36,951 nucleotides of DNA from Pseudobdellovibrio sp. (GCA_023701385.1 JAMPXC010000031.1:1-36951); one strand, 5' to 3'; counted from the first letter of the stretch, positions 16,876-25,395 are shown. Notes: a model not told the origin generated them from the sequence alone. A program made the numbers and translations.

Positions 16876-18015
16876 TTATTTTAAAACAAAAAGTGCTTTT
16901 TCTAAATCAGTTTCTGTGTTGAATGCGTTCGGAGTGAAACGTAATCCCGGGCCACGAACTGCATGAAAAATCTTTTCTTTGTTTAATTTGTCTGAAAGTT
17001 CTTTGTTCGTCATCGCACCACGAGGCTTAACATTAATAAACGGTGTTGAATTGATTTTTTCACTCTGATAAGGAGATACAATTTCGTATCCTAAATTCAC
17101 TAACCCCTGACGAAAAATTTTTGCTAATCGCAAGGCTTCAGTCTCGATATTTTTTATTCCAGTTTTCTGGAGCACATCTATAGATGCCCCCATCGCTGTA
17201 ATTTCTAAAACTTGTTTTGAACCCGGTTCAAATTTCAAAGCATCGCGTTTTGGTACACAGGCAAAATCTGAAGGGTCATCACAGGTTCCGTACGTGTACA
17301 TACCGATCACATGCGGTTTAAATTTTGGAATATGATTTTTACGTAACGCTAAATAACCAACACCTACTGGTGATGAAAGCCATTTATGACTTCCACCCAT
17401 CACAGCGTCTGCTCCCCAGCTCCAGATTTCACACGGATGAAGACCAAACCCCTGAATGATATCGACAGAAACAAAAATTCCTTTTTGCTTCGCTGTTTCG
17501 ATCACGTGTTTAATATCTTCCATTTGGCTTCCGGCCTGAAACTGCACCCAGCTAAAAGCAATCACTTTTGTTTTTGGTGTGATCGCTTTTAAATATTTCT
17601 CCATCGGAGTTGATAAGTTTTTTTCTGATTCAACGATAACAAGGTTTGCACCCACTTGATCGCACGCGGCTTTCCAGGGGTAAAGATGACTTCCGTACTC
17701 TTGATCCCACATTAAAACTTCATCGCCCGCTTGCAAACCGCACGAAAAAGCCACTTGGCTAATCGCTCCTGCGGTTGAAGAAAAGAATGCGACTTCACCC
17801 GCTTCACAGCCGATCATACCGGCTAAACTTGTGCGTGTGTTCGTTACATCAGCGGCGTAATCTTTATCGGTGTTGTAGCCTTCTTCCCAGAAGCGGCGTG
17901 ACCAGTAATCAATTTTTTCACGAGCGGCTCGTGTGATGGGTTGTAAACCCGCATTGTTTAAATGCACCAACTCGTTTCTGTTAAACTGGGCCTTGTAAGC
18001 TTCTAAGCTAGACAT
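16876..18015 (-). CDS. Class V PLP-dependent enzyme, probable C-S lyase (EgtE-like)
   Basis: A 379-residue fold-type I PLP enzyme. I start it at 18015 (MSSLEAYKAQFNRNELVHLN) because an AAGGA site lies about 8 nt upstream; a longer in-frame reading would extend into the OvoA fusion gene. PLP features: FFSSTAGAISQ near residue 77, SVDIIQGFG with Asp185, and GGSHKWLSSPVGVGYL with the Schiff-base Lys211. The C terminus (GPGLRFTPNAFNTETDL) is typical of the family. It overlaps the end of the sulfoxide synthase gene by 13 bp, so the two act together. In ergothioneine and ovothiol pathways a PLP lyase cleaves the sulfoxide adduct to the thiol, and that is the likely job here. A cysteine desulfurase or kynureninase-like role cannot be excluded. 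Confidence 0.8.
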   Translation of the reverse strand: MSSLEAYKAQFNRNELVHLNNAGLQPITRAAREKIDYWSRRFWEEGYNTDKDYAADVTNTRTSLAGMIGCEAGEVAFFSSTAGAISQVAFSCGLQAGDEVLMWDQEYGSHLYPWKAACDQVGANLVIVESEKNLSTPMEKYLKAITPKTKVIAFSWVQFQAGSQMEDIKHVIETAKQKGIFVSVDIIQGFGLHPCEIWSWGADAVMGGSHKWLSSPVGVGYLALRKNHIPKFKPHVIGMYTYGTCDDPSDFACVPKRDALKFEPGSKQVLEITAMGASIDVLQKTGIKNIETEALRLAKIFRQGLVNLGYEIVSPYQSEKINSTPFINVKPRGAMTNKELSDKLNKEKIFHAVRGPGLRFTPNAFNTETDLEKALFVLK

Positions 18016-21000
18016 GTATTTCCTTCTTTGATCAGTTGGATAAGCTCTTGCACCTGGGCAAAGTGTAACCGATACCCTAAAAGACAAATGCGAATCGAAT
18101 AACAGCCACCGATTTCACAGCCGCTTAAGAAAATTTTATTCTGCGAATTAATCCAGCCTAAAAGTTTTTTTGTTTTTTCTGAATTACCTAAATTAAAAGT
18201 TTGAATTGTTAAATGCGGTTCAGAAATCACGTTCACTGATTCGATTTTTTTAAGTTCTGCGTTTAAGTATTCAGATAATTTAATTTTTTCTTCTAAATTT
18301 AATTTAAATGGGCCGACCCCGAAAGCTTTTAGCGGAAGCCATACACGTAAGCCACGCGGGTCACGTGATAATTCCGGAGAAATATCGGCAAAGTCGATCA
18401 TGCTAAACTGTTCATCCTGAAGTCCTGGTGACGGCGGCATATAAGAACTGCTTCCCGCGTACTGTGTTTGCAAGTCGCCTTTATTTTTAATCAACAAACA
18501 GCCTACACCATACGGAATTTGCAAGGCTTTGTGTGGGTCTAGAGCCACTGATTGTGAACGCTCAATACCTGATAAAACTTTTTGGCCTTTTTCAGTTAAC
18601 ATAAATAAAGCGCCGTAGGCCCCATCAACGTGAAACCATATTTTATTTTTTTCACAGATATCGGCTATCGTACTTAATGGATCAACAGCGCCTGTGTTTG
18701 TTGTACCCGCAGTTCCAATCGCAGCAACTGTAATAAATCCGTTTTTCTTATCTTCGGTGATTGCTTTTTCGAGTTCAGAAGCAATCATTGAATAGTTTTG
18801 ATCGACCGGAATTAAACGTAAACACTCTTTCGGAAATCCTAAAAATGCTAAGGCTTTACCGATGCAGTGATGCACTTGTGTTGAAGCGTAAAAACGCGCT
18901 TTGGATAAATCGTTTTGATTGGCAAATAATTTATTTCTAGCCGCAGCTAAAGCCATCATGTTGGCTTGGCTTCCGCCACCCGTCAAAATACCTGTAGCTG
19001 TTGTATCAGGATATTTCATCATCGTGGTAAACCAACGAATCACTTCCATCTCTAAAGTGACTAAACCTGGAGCTAAACTAAAATGACCGGTGAATTGATT
19101 CATCGTCATCGCTAAAGCATGCGCTGGCGCACTCAGTGGATTTGCAGCACCTGCCACATAAGCCATATAACCTGGATGCCCTGGTTGCTGCCCCAGTGGC
19201 GCGATATCTTGTGCTAAGAACTGCACGAGTTTTTCAAAGCTTTCTGGGTTTTCAGGAAAGTTTTTCGTTGTTTGATACGGTCTACGATAATCTTTTTTAA
19301 TATCGTTTGTATAAGGATCAAGCGCTGATCCCATCGGAGAAACGTCTTTACGGTTTTGCTCAAAGTTAGTTACAAACTTTTCAACCGCTTGATAAGTTTT
19401 TTGAATTTCTTCGGCTGATAGCTCCATGGGTTGTTGAACCTGACGCCACCAGTTTTCATTTTGCATTTGATCTAAAACATTTTCACGACGTGTGTGAACA
19501 TATTCGCCGTTTTGTTTAAGTCTTACAGCAGCGTTATCAGTTGAACCATCTAAGGTTGTCGAAATACGAAAGCCTGCATGTTGAAAAAAATGCGGACGAA
19601 AGTGAAAGCGCGCATTCACACTGGCTTCATGGCCACAGCTGATAAAACTTCCGCCTAAGATCATTTGATGTTTGCCATCAAAACACGGTGTTGAAAAATC
19701 ATCGTAAAGTTTATTAATTTTAAATCCTTCAAGAGGATTAAATTGATCTTCAGCCCACTGCCAGACGTTTCCGAATAAATCATAAACGCCATCTTGCAAG
19801 GCTCCTGCGTTCACCGGGCGTGGTGAAGCGTGGTGATAGTTAAAATTAAATTTTTCAGACATGGTATCAGAAGATTTTTTATATTCTTGCTTTTGCAAAA
19901 CATCGTCTTCTTTTAAATTTAATTTTAACGAAACAAATTCAGCTTCAGTGATTAAACGGTAGTGCAGTGTTGATTTATCTTGTTCTTGCTTCCAACGGCA
20001 ATAAGCCTGCGCTTCGTGATAGTTCACTTCAGCAGGCCAATCCCATGGCATATCGATAATTTCAAAAACCGTACGTAATTTGTAATCGTGTAAACCTTCT
20101 GGGCCGTAAGCCACCCAAAATGTCGGGCGTTTTGTGTTACGAAATTTACGCCACATTAAACCTTCAGCTTGCCAGTATTTATCTTCAGTATAAGCTCCTG
20201 TGGCCACGAAATCATAATACTCACCGTTACTGATTAAGGCTTGAGTCATTTGAAAATCTTTTGTTTTAGAATTTCTATGACCGTATTCATTATCCCAACC
20301 AAAACTTGGCGCTGTTTCTGGTTTACCGTAAGAAACAAGGCTTCCTTGGTGTTTGCTCCACGCATTGACCGGAAAATCTTTACCTGCAACTGGCTTTGCT
20401 GTCTTTGTGGATTTAGTTCCATAAAGTGGCGCCCAGTATTTTGGAGTTTCAACTAACTCAATCGGAAGTTCGCGCATCAACACGCTGCTTGTTTCGAAGT
20501 GAATTTTTTCATGTTCAAATCCCATGAATAAAGCCCATAGCGGATGTTGTGGCCCAAGTTTAATATTTTTAGTTTTACGTGTTTCAAAATCTAAATCGGG
20601 ATGGGTCTGAATTAAATTTTTTATAAGGTTATAGATTTTTTGGCGATACTCATGAATTGTCGCAACCGATGGCCATTCCATCTCATTTTTCGACATATCA
20701 TCCCAACTCATTTCATCTACGCCTGTTTCAAGAACTTTCTCGAGATATAAATCCACAGGATTGTCCACAACACCGGCTAAACGTAATTTATTTAAAAATA
20801 AAACCGCTGGATGGCCATAGTAAAAAGCCAGTGGATGGCGCAACTGATGGTACGGAGGGCGCACATAAGTTGATTCATGCTTAAGGCTTGAAAATAAAAC
20901 TTCAGTTAAAGTCCACGTGTTATCGAAATAATCCAGAACATCTTGGCGTGTGCAAATTTCTAAATTAATCAAAGGCAATGCCGCTAGATATTTTTTCTCA

Positions 21001-21158
21001 CGGTCAAAACCCACACATTTTTCGGGGTGAACACCCGTCCACCAACGGTGACCAAATTTTTGCTGCACTTCGTTTGGCGAACTGCGGTCAACTTTCGGCG
21101 CTGATAAGTTGGGATTACGAGTTAAAGATACGGTTTGTGGTGTGTTGCTTAATGACAT
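18003..21158 (-). CDS. ovoA: Fusion of OvoA-type histidine-cysteine sulfoxide synthase and PLP group II decarboxylase
   Basis: A 1051-residue fusion. Residues ~35-240 are a DinB-like domain with the OvoA signature LETGVDEMSWDDM (143-155) and a probable iron site of His116 (YYGH), His216 and His220 (FEHEKIH). Residues ~265-535 are an FGE/sulfatase-modifying-type domain (LFGNVWQWAEDQF, LGGSF, FQHAGFRIS). These two domains define the enzyme that joins cysteine to the histidine imidazole as a sulfoxide using iron and O2. Where OvoA normally carries a SAM methyltransferase, residues ~563-1045 are a PLP decarboxylase: GGGSQANMMALAAAR (727-741), stacking His763, HVDGAYG with Asp845, and DPHK with Lys877. 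It may decarboxylate the histidyl adduct or its thiol product. The start lacks a strong ribosome site. Confidence 0.88.
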   Translation of the reverse strand: MSLSNTPQTVSLTRNPNLSAPKVDRSSPNEVQQKFGHRWWTGVHPEKCVGFDREKKYLAALPLINLEICTRQDVLDYFDNTWTLTEVLFSSLKHESTYVRPPYHQLRHPLAFYYGHPAVLFLNKLRLAGVVDNPVDLYLEKVLETGVDEMSWDDMSKNEMEWPSVATIHEYRQKIYNLIKNLIQTHPDLDFETRKTKNIKLGPQHPLWALFMGFEHEKIHFETSSVLMRELPIELVETPKYWAPLYGTKSTKTAKPVAGKDFPVNAWSKHQGSLVSYGKPETAPSFGWDNEYGHRNSKTKDFQMTQALISNGEYYDFVATGAYTEDKYWQAEGLMWRKFRNTKRPTFWVAYGPEGLHDYKLRTVFEIIDMPWDWPAEVNYHEAQAYCRWKQEQDKSTLHYRLITEAEFVSLKLNLKEDDVLQKQEYKKSSDTMSEKFNFNYHHASPRPVNAGALQDGVYDLFGNVWQWAEDQFNPLEGFKINKLYDDFSTPCFDGKHQMILGGSFISCGHEASVNARFHFRPHFFQHAGFRISTTLDGSTDNAAVRLKQNGEYVHTRRENVLDQMQNENWWRQVQQPMELSAEEIQKTYQAVEKFVTNFEQNRKDVSPMGSALDPYTNDIKKDYRRPYQTTKNFPENPESFEKLVQFLAQDIAPLGQQPGHPGYMAYVAGAANPLSAPAHALAMTMNQFTGHFSLAPGLVTLEMEVIRWFTTMMKYPDTTATGILTGGGSQANMMALAAARNKLFANQNDLSKARFYASTQVHHCIGKALAFLGFPKECLRLIPVDQNYSMIASELEKAITEDKKNGFITVAAIGTAGTTNTGAVDPLSTIADICEKNKIWFHVDGAYGALFMLTEKGQKVLSGIERSQSVALDPHKALQIPYGVGCLLIKNKGDLQTQYAGSSSYMPPSPGLQDEQFSMIDFADISPELSRDPRGLRVWLPLKAFGVGPFKLNLEEKIKLSEYLNAELKKIESVNVISEPHLTIQTFNLGNSEKTKKLLGWINSQNKIFLSGCEIGGCYSIRICLLGYRLHFAQVQELIQLIKEGNTCLA

Positions 21159-21183
21159 ATAACTATTCTCTATTCAGTTATAA

Positions 21184-21203
21184 CTAAAGGTTTTCGTCTT
21201 TAG
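21184..21203 (-). other. Small hairpin in the leader of the OvoA fusion gene
   Basis: CTAAAG (21184-21189) and CTTTAG (21198-21203) form a 6-bp stem with an 8-base loop, 25-45 nt upstream of the start. It could shape leader RNA or be chance in AT-rich DNA. Confidence 0.25.
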
Positions 21204-21283
21204 AAATTACTAGAATATCTTACAATAAAACTGTTATGATCAGTAGGAATAATCATTTAGCATTCGATGAACTTGATCATCTG

Positions 21284-21298
21284 ATAGGTACAAACTAT
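21284..21298 (+). promoter_or_regulatory. OxyR-type operator between the OvoA fusion and glutathione peroxidase genes
   Basis: The sequence ATAGGTACAAACTAT fits the OxyR half-site consensus ATAG-N-T-NNN-A-N-CTAT at every defined position. It is centred about 60 bp upstream of the peroxidase start and about 130 bp from the divergent OvoA fusion start. A good second tandem half-site 7 bp away was not found. No oxyR gene is in the window. Other LysR-family regulators share the T-N11-A layout. Confidence 0.5.
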
Positions 21299-21351
21299 CA
21301 CTTCGGTCAGAGTAGAACTTCAGATGCAAACTATCCGCAAGAGAGGATTTT

Positions 21352-21840
21352 ATGAAAAAAAGTTTTTTTGATTTCACAGTGAAAAGCGCCCAGGCCAAAG
21401 ACTATGACTTAGCACAACATAAAGATAAAGTTGTTTTGGTGGTGAACGTTGCCAGTAAATGTGGTTTTACTCCACAGTACAAAGGGCTAGAAGCATTGTA
21501 TCAAGAACACAAAAATGAAAACTTCACAATTCTTGGTTTTCCATGCAATCAATTCGGTTCACAAGAACCAGGATCAAATGAAGAAATTCAATCTTTCTGC
21601 GAAATGAATTACGGTGTTACATTTCCGGTTTTAGGAAAAGTAGCCGTGAATGGCTCTGATGCTGATCCAATTTACAAACACTTAAAAGAAGAAGCTCCAG
21701 GAATTTTCGGCACTGAGGCTATCAAATGGAACTTCACGAAATTTTTAGTTGGTAAAGACGGTCAAGTGATCGAGCGTTTCGCGCCAAACACTGAGCCACA
21801 AGATATCAACGAAGCCATTAAGAAAGCGTTAGGTAAATAG
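21352..21840 (+). CDS. Glutathione peroxidase family thiol peroxidase
   Basis: A 162-residue peroxidase that would reduce hydrogen peroxide or lipid hydroperoxides, using glutathione or more likely thioredoxin as donor. The active site NVASKCGFTPQY carries the peroxidatic Cys37 (Cys, not Sec). LGFPCNQFGSQEPG contributes Gln71, and KWNFTKFLV contributes the conserved Trp and Asn. Cys65 and Cys83 are further cysteines, one of which may resolve the disulfide. No signal peptide is seen, so it is cytoplasmic. The start has an AGAGAGGA ribosome site. It lies downstream of an OxyR-type motif and 2 bp before a small secreted protein gene. Confidence 0.95.
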   Translation: MKKSFFDFTVKSAQAKDYDLAQHKDKVVLVVNVASKCGFTPQYKGLEALYQEHKNENFTILGFPCNQFGSQEPGSNEEIQSFCEMNYGVTFPVLGKVAVNGSDADPIYKHLKEEAPGIFGTEAIKWNFTKFLVGKDGQVIERFAPNTEPQDINEAIKKALGK

Positions 21841-21842
21841 TT

Positions 21843-22403
21843 ATGAAAAATTTAGCAAAAACTTTGTGTGTCGTGTGTCTGTTCGCTACTCAAACTTTTG
21901 CTAAGTCACCGGCTGCGGAAGTGCCGCAAGCACAACCGCAGACCCAACAAGCTGATGACTGTACTTATGATTTTCCGAATGCCAAATCAGCCTTAGATGA
22001 AAAATCAAAAGATTTTTTGATCGTCAAAAAAGTGGTTCGTAACAACAAAGAAAAAGTTCTTACTCAAAAAGCCACTTTAAAAAAAGACAAAGTTAAAATT
22101 GAATTCACAACCGGCGGTTGTGCCCACTATGGCTATAGCTTTACTTACTCAAACTTAGGCCAACCTGAATTTACGGCCGACCAAGCCTTTAAAAGAGCGA
22201 TTGAATTGTTAAAAGCCACACCAACAACAGTTGAAGGCCAAGCTTTAACAAAAACCTTAATCGAAAACTTAGAATCAGCAGCGATGAATAAGATCTTTAG
22301 ACCGCCCAATGCGACTTATGATGTTCCGTGCGGTGATGCCCAGTGTGCTCTAGATGCGTCGGTTAAAGGTGTGCTTAAAGCCAGCTACAGCTTTGCCCTT
22401 TAG
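21843..22403 (+). CDS. Small secreted hypothetical protein co-transcribed with the peroxidase
   Basis: 186 residues, no family recognised. The N terminus MKNLAKTLCVVCLFATQTFA is a signal peptide with likely cleavage near AKS. A Pro/Gln-rich linker (AAEVPQAQPQTQQADD) precedes a domain with Cys at CTYDF, GGCAHYGYSF and VPCGDAQC, suggesting disulfides in the periplasm. The start codon is 2 bp after the peroxidase stop, so the pair is one operon. A link to peroxide stress rests on this context only. Its GC and codon style match the neighbours. Confidence 0.8.
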   Translation: MKNLAKTLCVVCLFATQTFAKSPAAEVPQAQPQTQQADDCTYDFPNAKSALDEKSKDFLIVKKVVRNNKEKVLTQKATLKKDKVKIEFTTGGCAHYGYSFTYSNLGQPEFTADQAFKRAIELLKATPTTVEGQALTKTLIENLESAAMNKIFRPPNATYDVPCGDAQCALDASVKGVLKASYSFAL

Positions 22404-22464
22404 TTTTTTCAATTTATTTTTGTATATCTTTGAGATTGTGCTCCTAGACTAGGCTCTCAGGAGG

Positions 22465-22630
22465 TGATCTACAAGTGGATCATTATACTGCCAAATCTTT
22501 CGTGATGAAATATGATCCATATGTGGATCATATTTACCACAATATTGGACTTATAAAAATATGATCTACAAATAGATCATATTTACTGGAGTATTACACT
22601 TATGTGATGTATGATCTATATATGGATCAT
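22465..22630. promoter_or_regulatory. Four-copy operator array of the HipBA module
   Basis: Four imperfect palindromes of the form TGATCYAYANNTRGATCA occur at 22465-22482, 22511-22532, 22559-22582 and 22611-22630. The second reads TATGATCCATATGTGGATCA plus two bases. The fourth overlaps the hipB start region. Classical HipB operators are also inverted repeats with a half-site of 5 bases (TATCC-N8-GGATA), so cooperative autorepression by HipB-HipA is likely. Confidence 0.8.
22475..22564 (+). CDS. Possible 29-codon leader peptide upstream of hipB
   Basis: A GTG at 22475 opens a frame of 29 codons ending in TGA at 22562-22564. It is preceded at 22459-22464 by AGGAGG, part of AGGAGGTGATC, which is fully complementary to the common 3' end of 16S rRNA. 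Spacing is about 10 nt. The peptide begins VDHYTAKSF and contains a second VDH where another operator lies, so the amino acids partly reflect the operators. It may be a translated leader or just a chance frame. Confidence 0.3.
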   Translation: MDHYTAKSFVMKYDPYVDHIYHNIGLIKI

Positions 22631-22879
22631 ACAGAAAAAGCTGGAATTTCAGAACCTGTAATTGTTAAGAATGTCTCTGATTTAGGAATGATAATTAGAG
22701 ATGAACGCAAGCGCAAAAACCTTAGTCAGGCTGAATTAGCAGCACGTGCAGGTGTAAGTAGACGACTAATTTATCAGCTAGAAAATGGCACCAAAGATTC
22801 ATTTCCAATTGGCAAAGTCTTACAAGTTATAAGAAGACTAAATCTCGAATTAAGAGCTTCTAAAAAAAGATCGGATTAA
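22604..22879 (+). CDS. hipB: HipB-like antitoxin, XRE-family DNA-binding protein
   Basis: Up to 91 residues. The helix-turn-helix is at about 29-82 (IIRDERKRKNLSQAELAARA, then GVSRRLIYQLENGTKDSFPI). HipB binds the upstream palindromes and holds HipA inactive. The start is uncertain: GTG 22604, ATG 22607 or ATG 22622 are all in frame. A GGAG at 22588-22591 best fits the first two. One operator (22611-22630) lies inside or across the start. hipA follows after 3 bp, the normal antitoxin-first order. The segment lies between gpx and recA operons that look native, so the module is probably acquired. Confidence 0.9.
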   Translation: MMYDLYMDHTEKAGISEPVIVKNVSDLGMIIRDERKRKNLSQAELAARAGVSRRLIYQLENGTKDSFPIGKVLQVIRRLNLELRASKKRSD

Positions 22880-22882
22880 TAG

Positions 22883-24136
22883 ATGTCTCGTTTATGGGTA
22901 TGGTTCCCACCTCACCTAATTGGAACTATCGAGCAGGATGATGATGGACTGTCTTTCACATATTCAAAGGAGTGGATGAACTACGAAAAAGCTTTTCGGC
23001 TATCGTATTCACTACCAATAACTAACTCTAAATACACAAAGGAAGCCGGTGCATTTTTTGGCAACTTGCTGCCTGAAGGAAACGCAAGGGATGCATTGTG
23101 CCGACGCTTTGGAATCTCGATAGACAACGACTTTGAATTGCTAGCGCGCATTGGAGAGGACTGTGCTGGCGCATTTATCATTACAAAACATTCTAAGCCT
23201 CCAACAGAGGCTGGCGGAGTAGAAGAAATTGAAAGAGAAACTTTAGCAGAATGGCTTAAGAACGATTCTTCAGGATTAATAGATTTGCAAGTGAAGGGTG
23301 ATCTTCGTTTATCTCTTGCTGGCGCACAAAACAAACTACCAGTTATCTATAAAGACGGAAAATTTTTTAAGCCTCTAAGTTCGCAGCCGACGACTCACAT
23401 TCTAAAGCCAGCGCCAAAAAGCTTTAAAAACATTCCGCTTAATGAGTGGATAAACTCCAAAGTCTACGCAGCTTTCGGATTAAAAACTGCAAATTCTGAG
23501 TTAATTAAAATTGGAGCGCGCTACGCACTGCTAGTTGAAAGATATGACCGAGTAAAAATAAATGGCAAATGGATTAGACTTCATCAAGAAGATTTCTGCC
23601 AGGCACTTGCTATAACGTACAAAAAAAAATATGAACAAGAAAATGGTCCTTCGCTCACAAACTGCCAAGAACTACTCGATTTTCGCTCTGATGACACCGC
23701 AGAAGACACAGATTATCTAATCAAATGGCAAATCTTAAATGTTCTAATTGGAAATTGTGATGGACACGGAAAAAATCTGTCTCTTCTCAGAGATCATGAT
23801 GGCAACTGGCGACTAGCTCCTTTTTATGATTTAGTTGCAACAACGCTTTATCCAAGATTAACAAAAAATTTAGCAATGTCTGTGAATGGCCAGTACGACT
23901 CTGGCACGATTCACCCGACCAACTGGAGAAAACAGTTTGAAATATTAAAGGTAAGTCCAACACATTACATGAAGGCGATTGAAAAAATGATTGAGGGAAT
24001 GCCTGACGTTCTGGAAAAGGTCTTGAACGACTATCAGGAAAAATACGGAACCAATCCATTTTTAGCCGATTACAAAGCTCATCAGTTACGAATAGTCAGA
24101 AGAAATGCGCAACTAATCAAACTAGATTCAAAATAA
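22883..24136 (+). CDS. hipA: HipA-like serine/threonine kinase toxin
   Basis: A 417-residue HipA kinase. In E. coli HipA phosphorylates glutamyl-tRNA synthetase and drives persistence. The N-terminal subdomain includes GAFFGNLLPEGNARDALC (56-73). LSLAGAQNKLPV (143-154) holds the P-loop Ser that HipA autophosphorylates. HILKP gives Lys175, the catalytic loop IGNCDGHGKNLSLL has Asp293 and Asn298, and APFYDLV has the metal-binding Asp316. All kinase motifs look intact, so it should be active. It ends 4 bp before a strong hairpin shared with the convergent recA operon. Confidence 0.95.
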   Translation: MSRLWVWFPPHLIGTIEQDDDGLSFTYSKEWMNYEKAFRLSYSLPITNSKYTKEAGAFFGNLLPEGNARDALCRRFGISIDNDFELLARIGEDCAGAFIITKHSKPPTEAGGVEEIERETLAEWLKNDSSGLIDLQVKGDLRLSLAGAQNKLPVIYKDGKFFKPLSSQPTTHILKPAPKSFKNIPLNEWINSKVYAAFGLKTANSELIKIGARYALLVERYDRVKINGKWIRLHQEDFCQALAITYKKKYEQENGPSLTNCQELLDFRSDDTAEDTDYLIKWQILNVLIGNCDGHGKNLSLLRDHDGNWRLAPFYDLVATTLYPRLTKNLAMSVNGQYDSGTIHPTNWRKQFEILKVSPTHYMKAIEKMIEGMPDVLEKVLNDYQEKYGTNPFLADYKAHQLRIVRRNAQLIKLDSK

Positions 24137-24139
24137 AAA

Positions 24140-24165
24140 GCCCCGGTTCATCACCGAGGCTTCTT
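24140..24165. terminator. Bidirectional rho-independent terminator between hipA and recA
   Basis: GCCCCGGT (24140-24147) and ACCGAGGC (24153-24160) pair with one mismatch around a 5-base loop. TTCTTT follows on the plus strand. On the minus strand the stem is followed by TTTTTATTTT, which is the better U-run, so recA termination is the stronger reading. Confidence 0.8.
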
Positions 24166-24191
24166 TATGTGTAGACCTAAAAATCAAATTC

Positions 24192-25373
24192 TTAGTTTAA
24201 TTTTTCTTTTGCAGCTTTTGCTTCTTTTACTGGAGCTTCTGCTTCTACACCAGCTTTAGCTTTTTTTGCTTTTTTCGGAGATTCCATTTCAACAGAATCT
24301 TCACCCGCTACGGCATCAGACATATCATTAGTTAATAATAACTCACCGATACCGTTTTTAGCTAAAATTTGTGAACGTAAATCAGTTTTAACAGCTGGAT
24401 TAGCTTTTAAGTATTCTTTAGCTTGGTCACGGCCTTGGCCTAAACGTTCACCTTTATAAGAGTACCATGCACCTGATTTTTCAACCATGTTAGCAGTCAC
24501 TGCTAAGTCTAAGATATCGCCTTCTTCAGAAATACCTTCACCGTACATTAAGTCGAATTCAACTTTTGTAAACGGAGGAGCCATTTTGTTTTTCACAACT
24601 TTAACAGCTGTTCTGTTACCAGTTACATCTTCACCATTTTTGATTGCGCCAACACGGCGTACATCTAAACGAACAGATGCGTAGAATTTAAGAGCGTTAC
24701 CACCAGTCGTTGTTTCTGGGTTACCGAACATCACACCGATTTTCATACGGATTTGGTTGATAAAGATAACTAATGTATTTGAACGAGAAATGGCCGCAGT
24801 TAATTTACGTAAGGCTTGTGACATTAAACGAGCTTGAAGACCCATGTGTGAATCACCCATTTCGCCTTCGATCTCTGCGCGTGGAACTAATGCTGCCACT
24901 GAATCGACAACTAATACGTCAACGGCGCCAGAGCGAACTAAAGTTTCAGTGATTTCTAAAGCTTGCTCACCAGTGTCTGGTTGAGAGATTAATAAGTCAG
25001 AAACGTTAACACCTAATTTACGAGCGTAGTTAGTATCTAACGCATGCTCAGCATCTACGAAAGCAACAACGCCACCTTTTTTCTGAGCTTGGGCAATTGT
25101 TGATAAGGCTAAAGTTGTTTTACCAGAAGATTCTGGGCCAAATACTTCAATGATACGACCTTTTGGAAGACCACCGATACCTAAAGCCACGTCTAATGAT
25201 AAAGAACCTGTAGAAATAACTTCTACGTCTTTATGTAACGAATCACCGTTACCTAAACGCATGATCGAACCTTTACCGAATTGTTTTTCGATAGTTGATA
25301 CTGCTAAGTCTAATGCTTTTAGTTTTTCGCCAGCTGCTTTTTGATCGGCGTTTCTGTCTTGTGGATTTGCCAT
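24192..25373 (-). CDS. recA: Recombinase RecA
   Basis: RecA coats single-stranded DNA, drives strand exchange and triggers the SOS response. The 393-residue protein has the N-terminal helix ([20 protein letters not shown]), Walker [10 protein letters not shown] at 79-87, [20 protein letters not shown] and [20 protein letters not shown], and the L2 region with [19 protein letters not shown]. It is about 40 residues longer than E. coli RecA; the extra tail from about 360 is Lys/Ala-rich ([20 protein letters not shown] and on), unlike the acidic tail of enterics. The ribosome site is AGAGAGG. cinA and pgpA are immediately upstream on the same strand, a common cluster. Confidence 0.98.
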   Translation of the reverse strand: MANPQDRNADQKAAGEKLKALDLAVSTIEKQFGKGSIMRLGNGDSLHKDVEVISTGSLSLDVALGIGGLPKGRIIEVFGPESSGKTTLALSTIAQAQKKGGVVAFVDAEHALDTNYARKLGVNVSDLLISQPDTGEQALEITETLVRSGAVDVLVVDSVAALVPRAEIEGEMGDSHMGLQARLMSQALRKLTAAISRSNTLVIFINQIRMKIGVMFGNPETTTGGNALKFYASVRLDVRRVGAIKNGEDVTGNRTAVKVVKNKMAPPFTKVEFDLMYGEGISEEGDILDLAVTANMVEKSGAWYSYKGERLGQGRDQAKEYLKANPAVKTDLRSQILAKNGIGELLLTNDMSDAVAGEDSVEMESPKKAKKAKAGVEAEAPVKEAKAAKEKLN

Positions 25374-25395
25374 GTGATACCTCTCTTATATGTCA

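Noticed and set aside
22465-22630. CRISPR-like repeats
   Set aside because: Four short dyads with irregular spacing and no cas genes; they fit HipB operators better.
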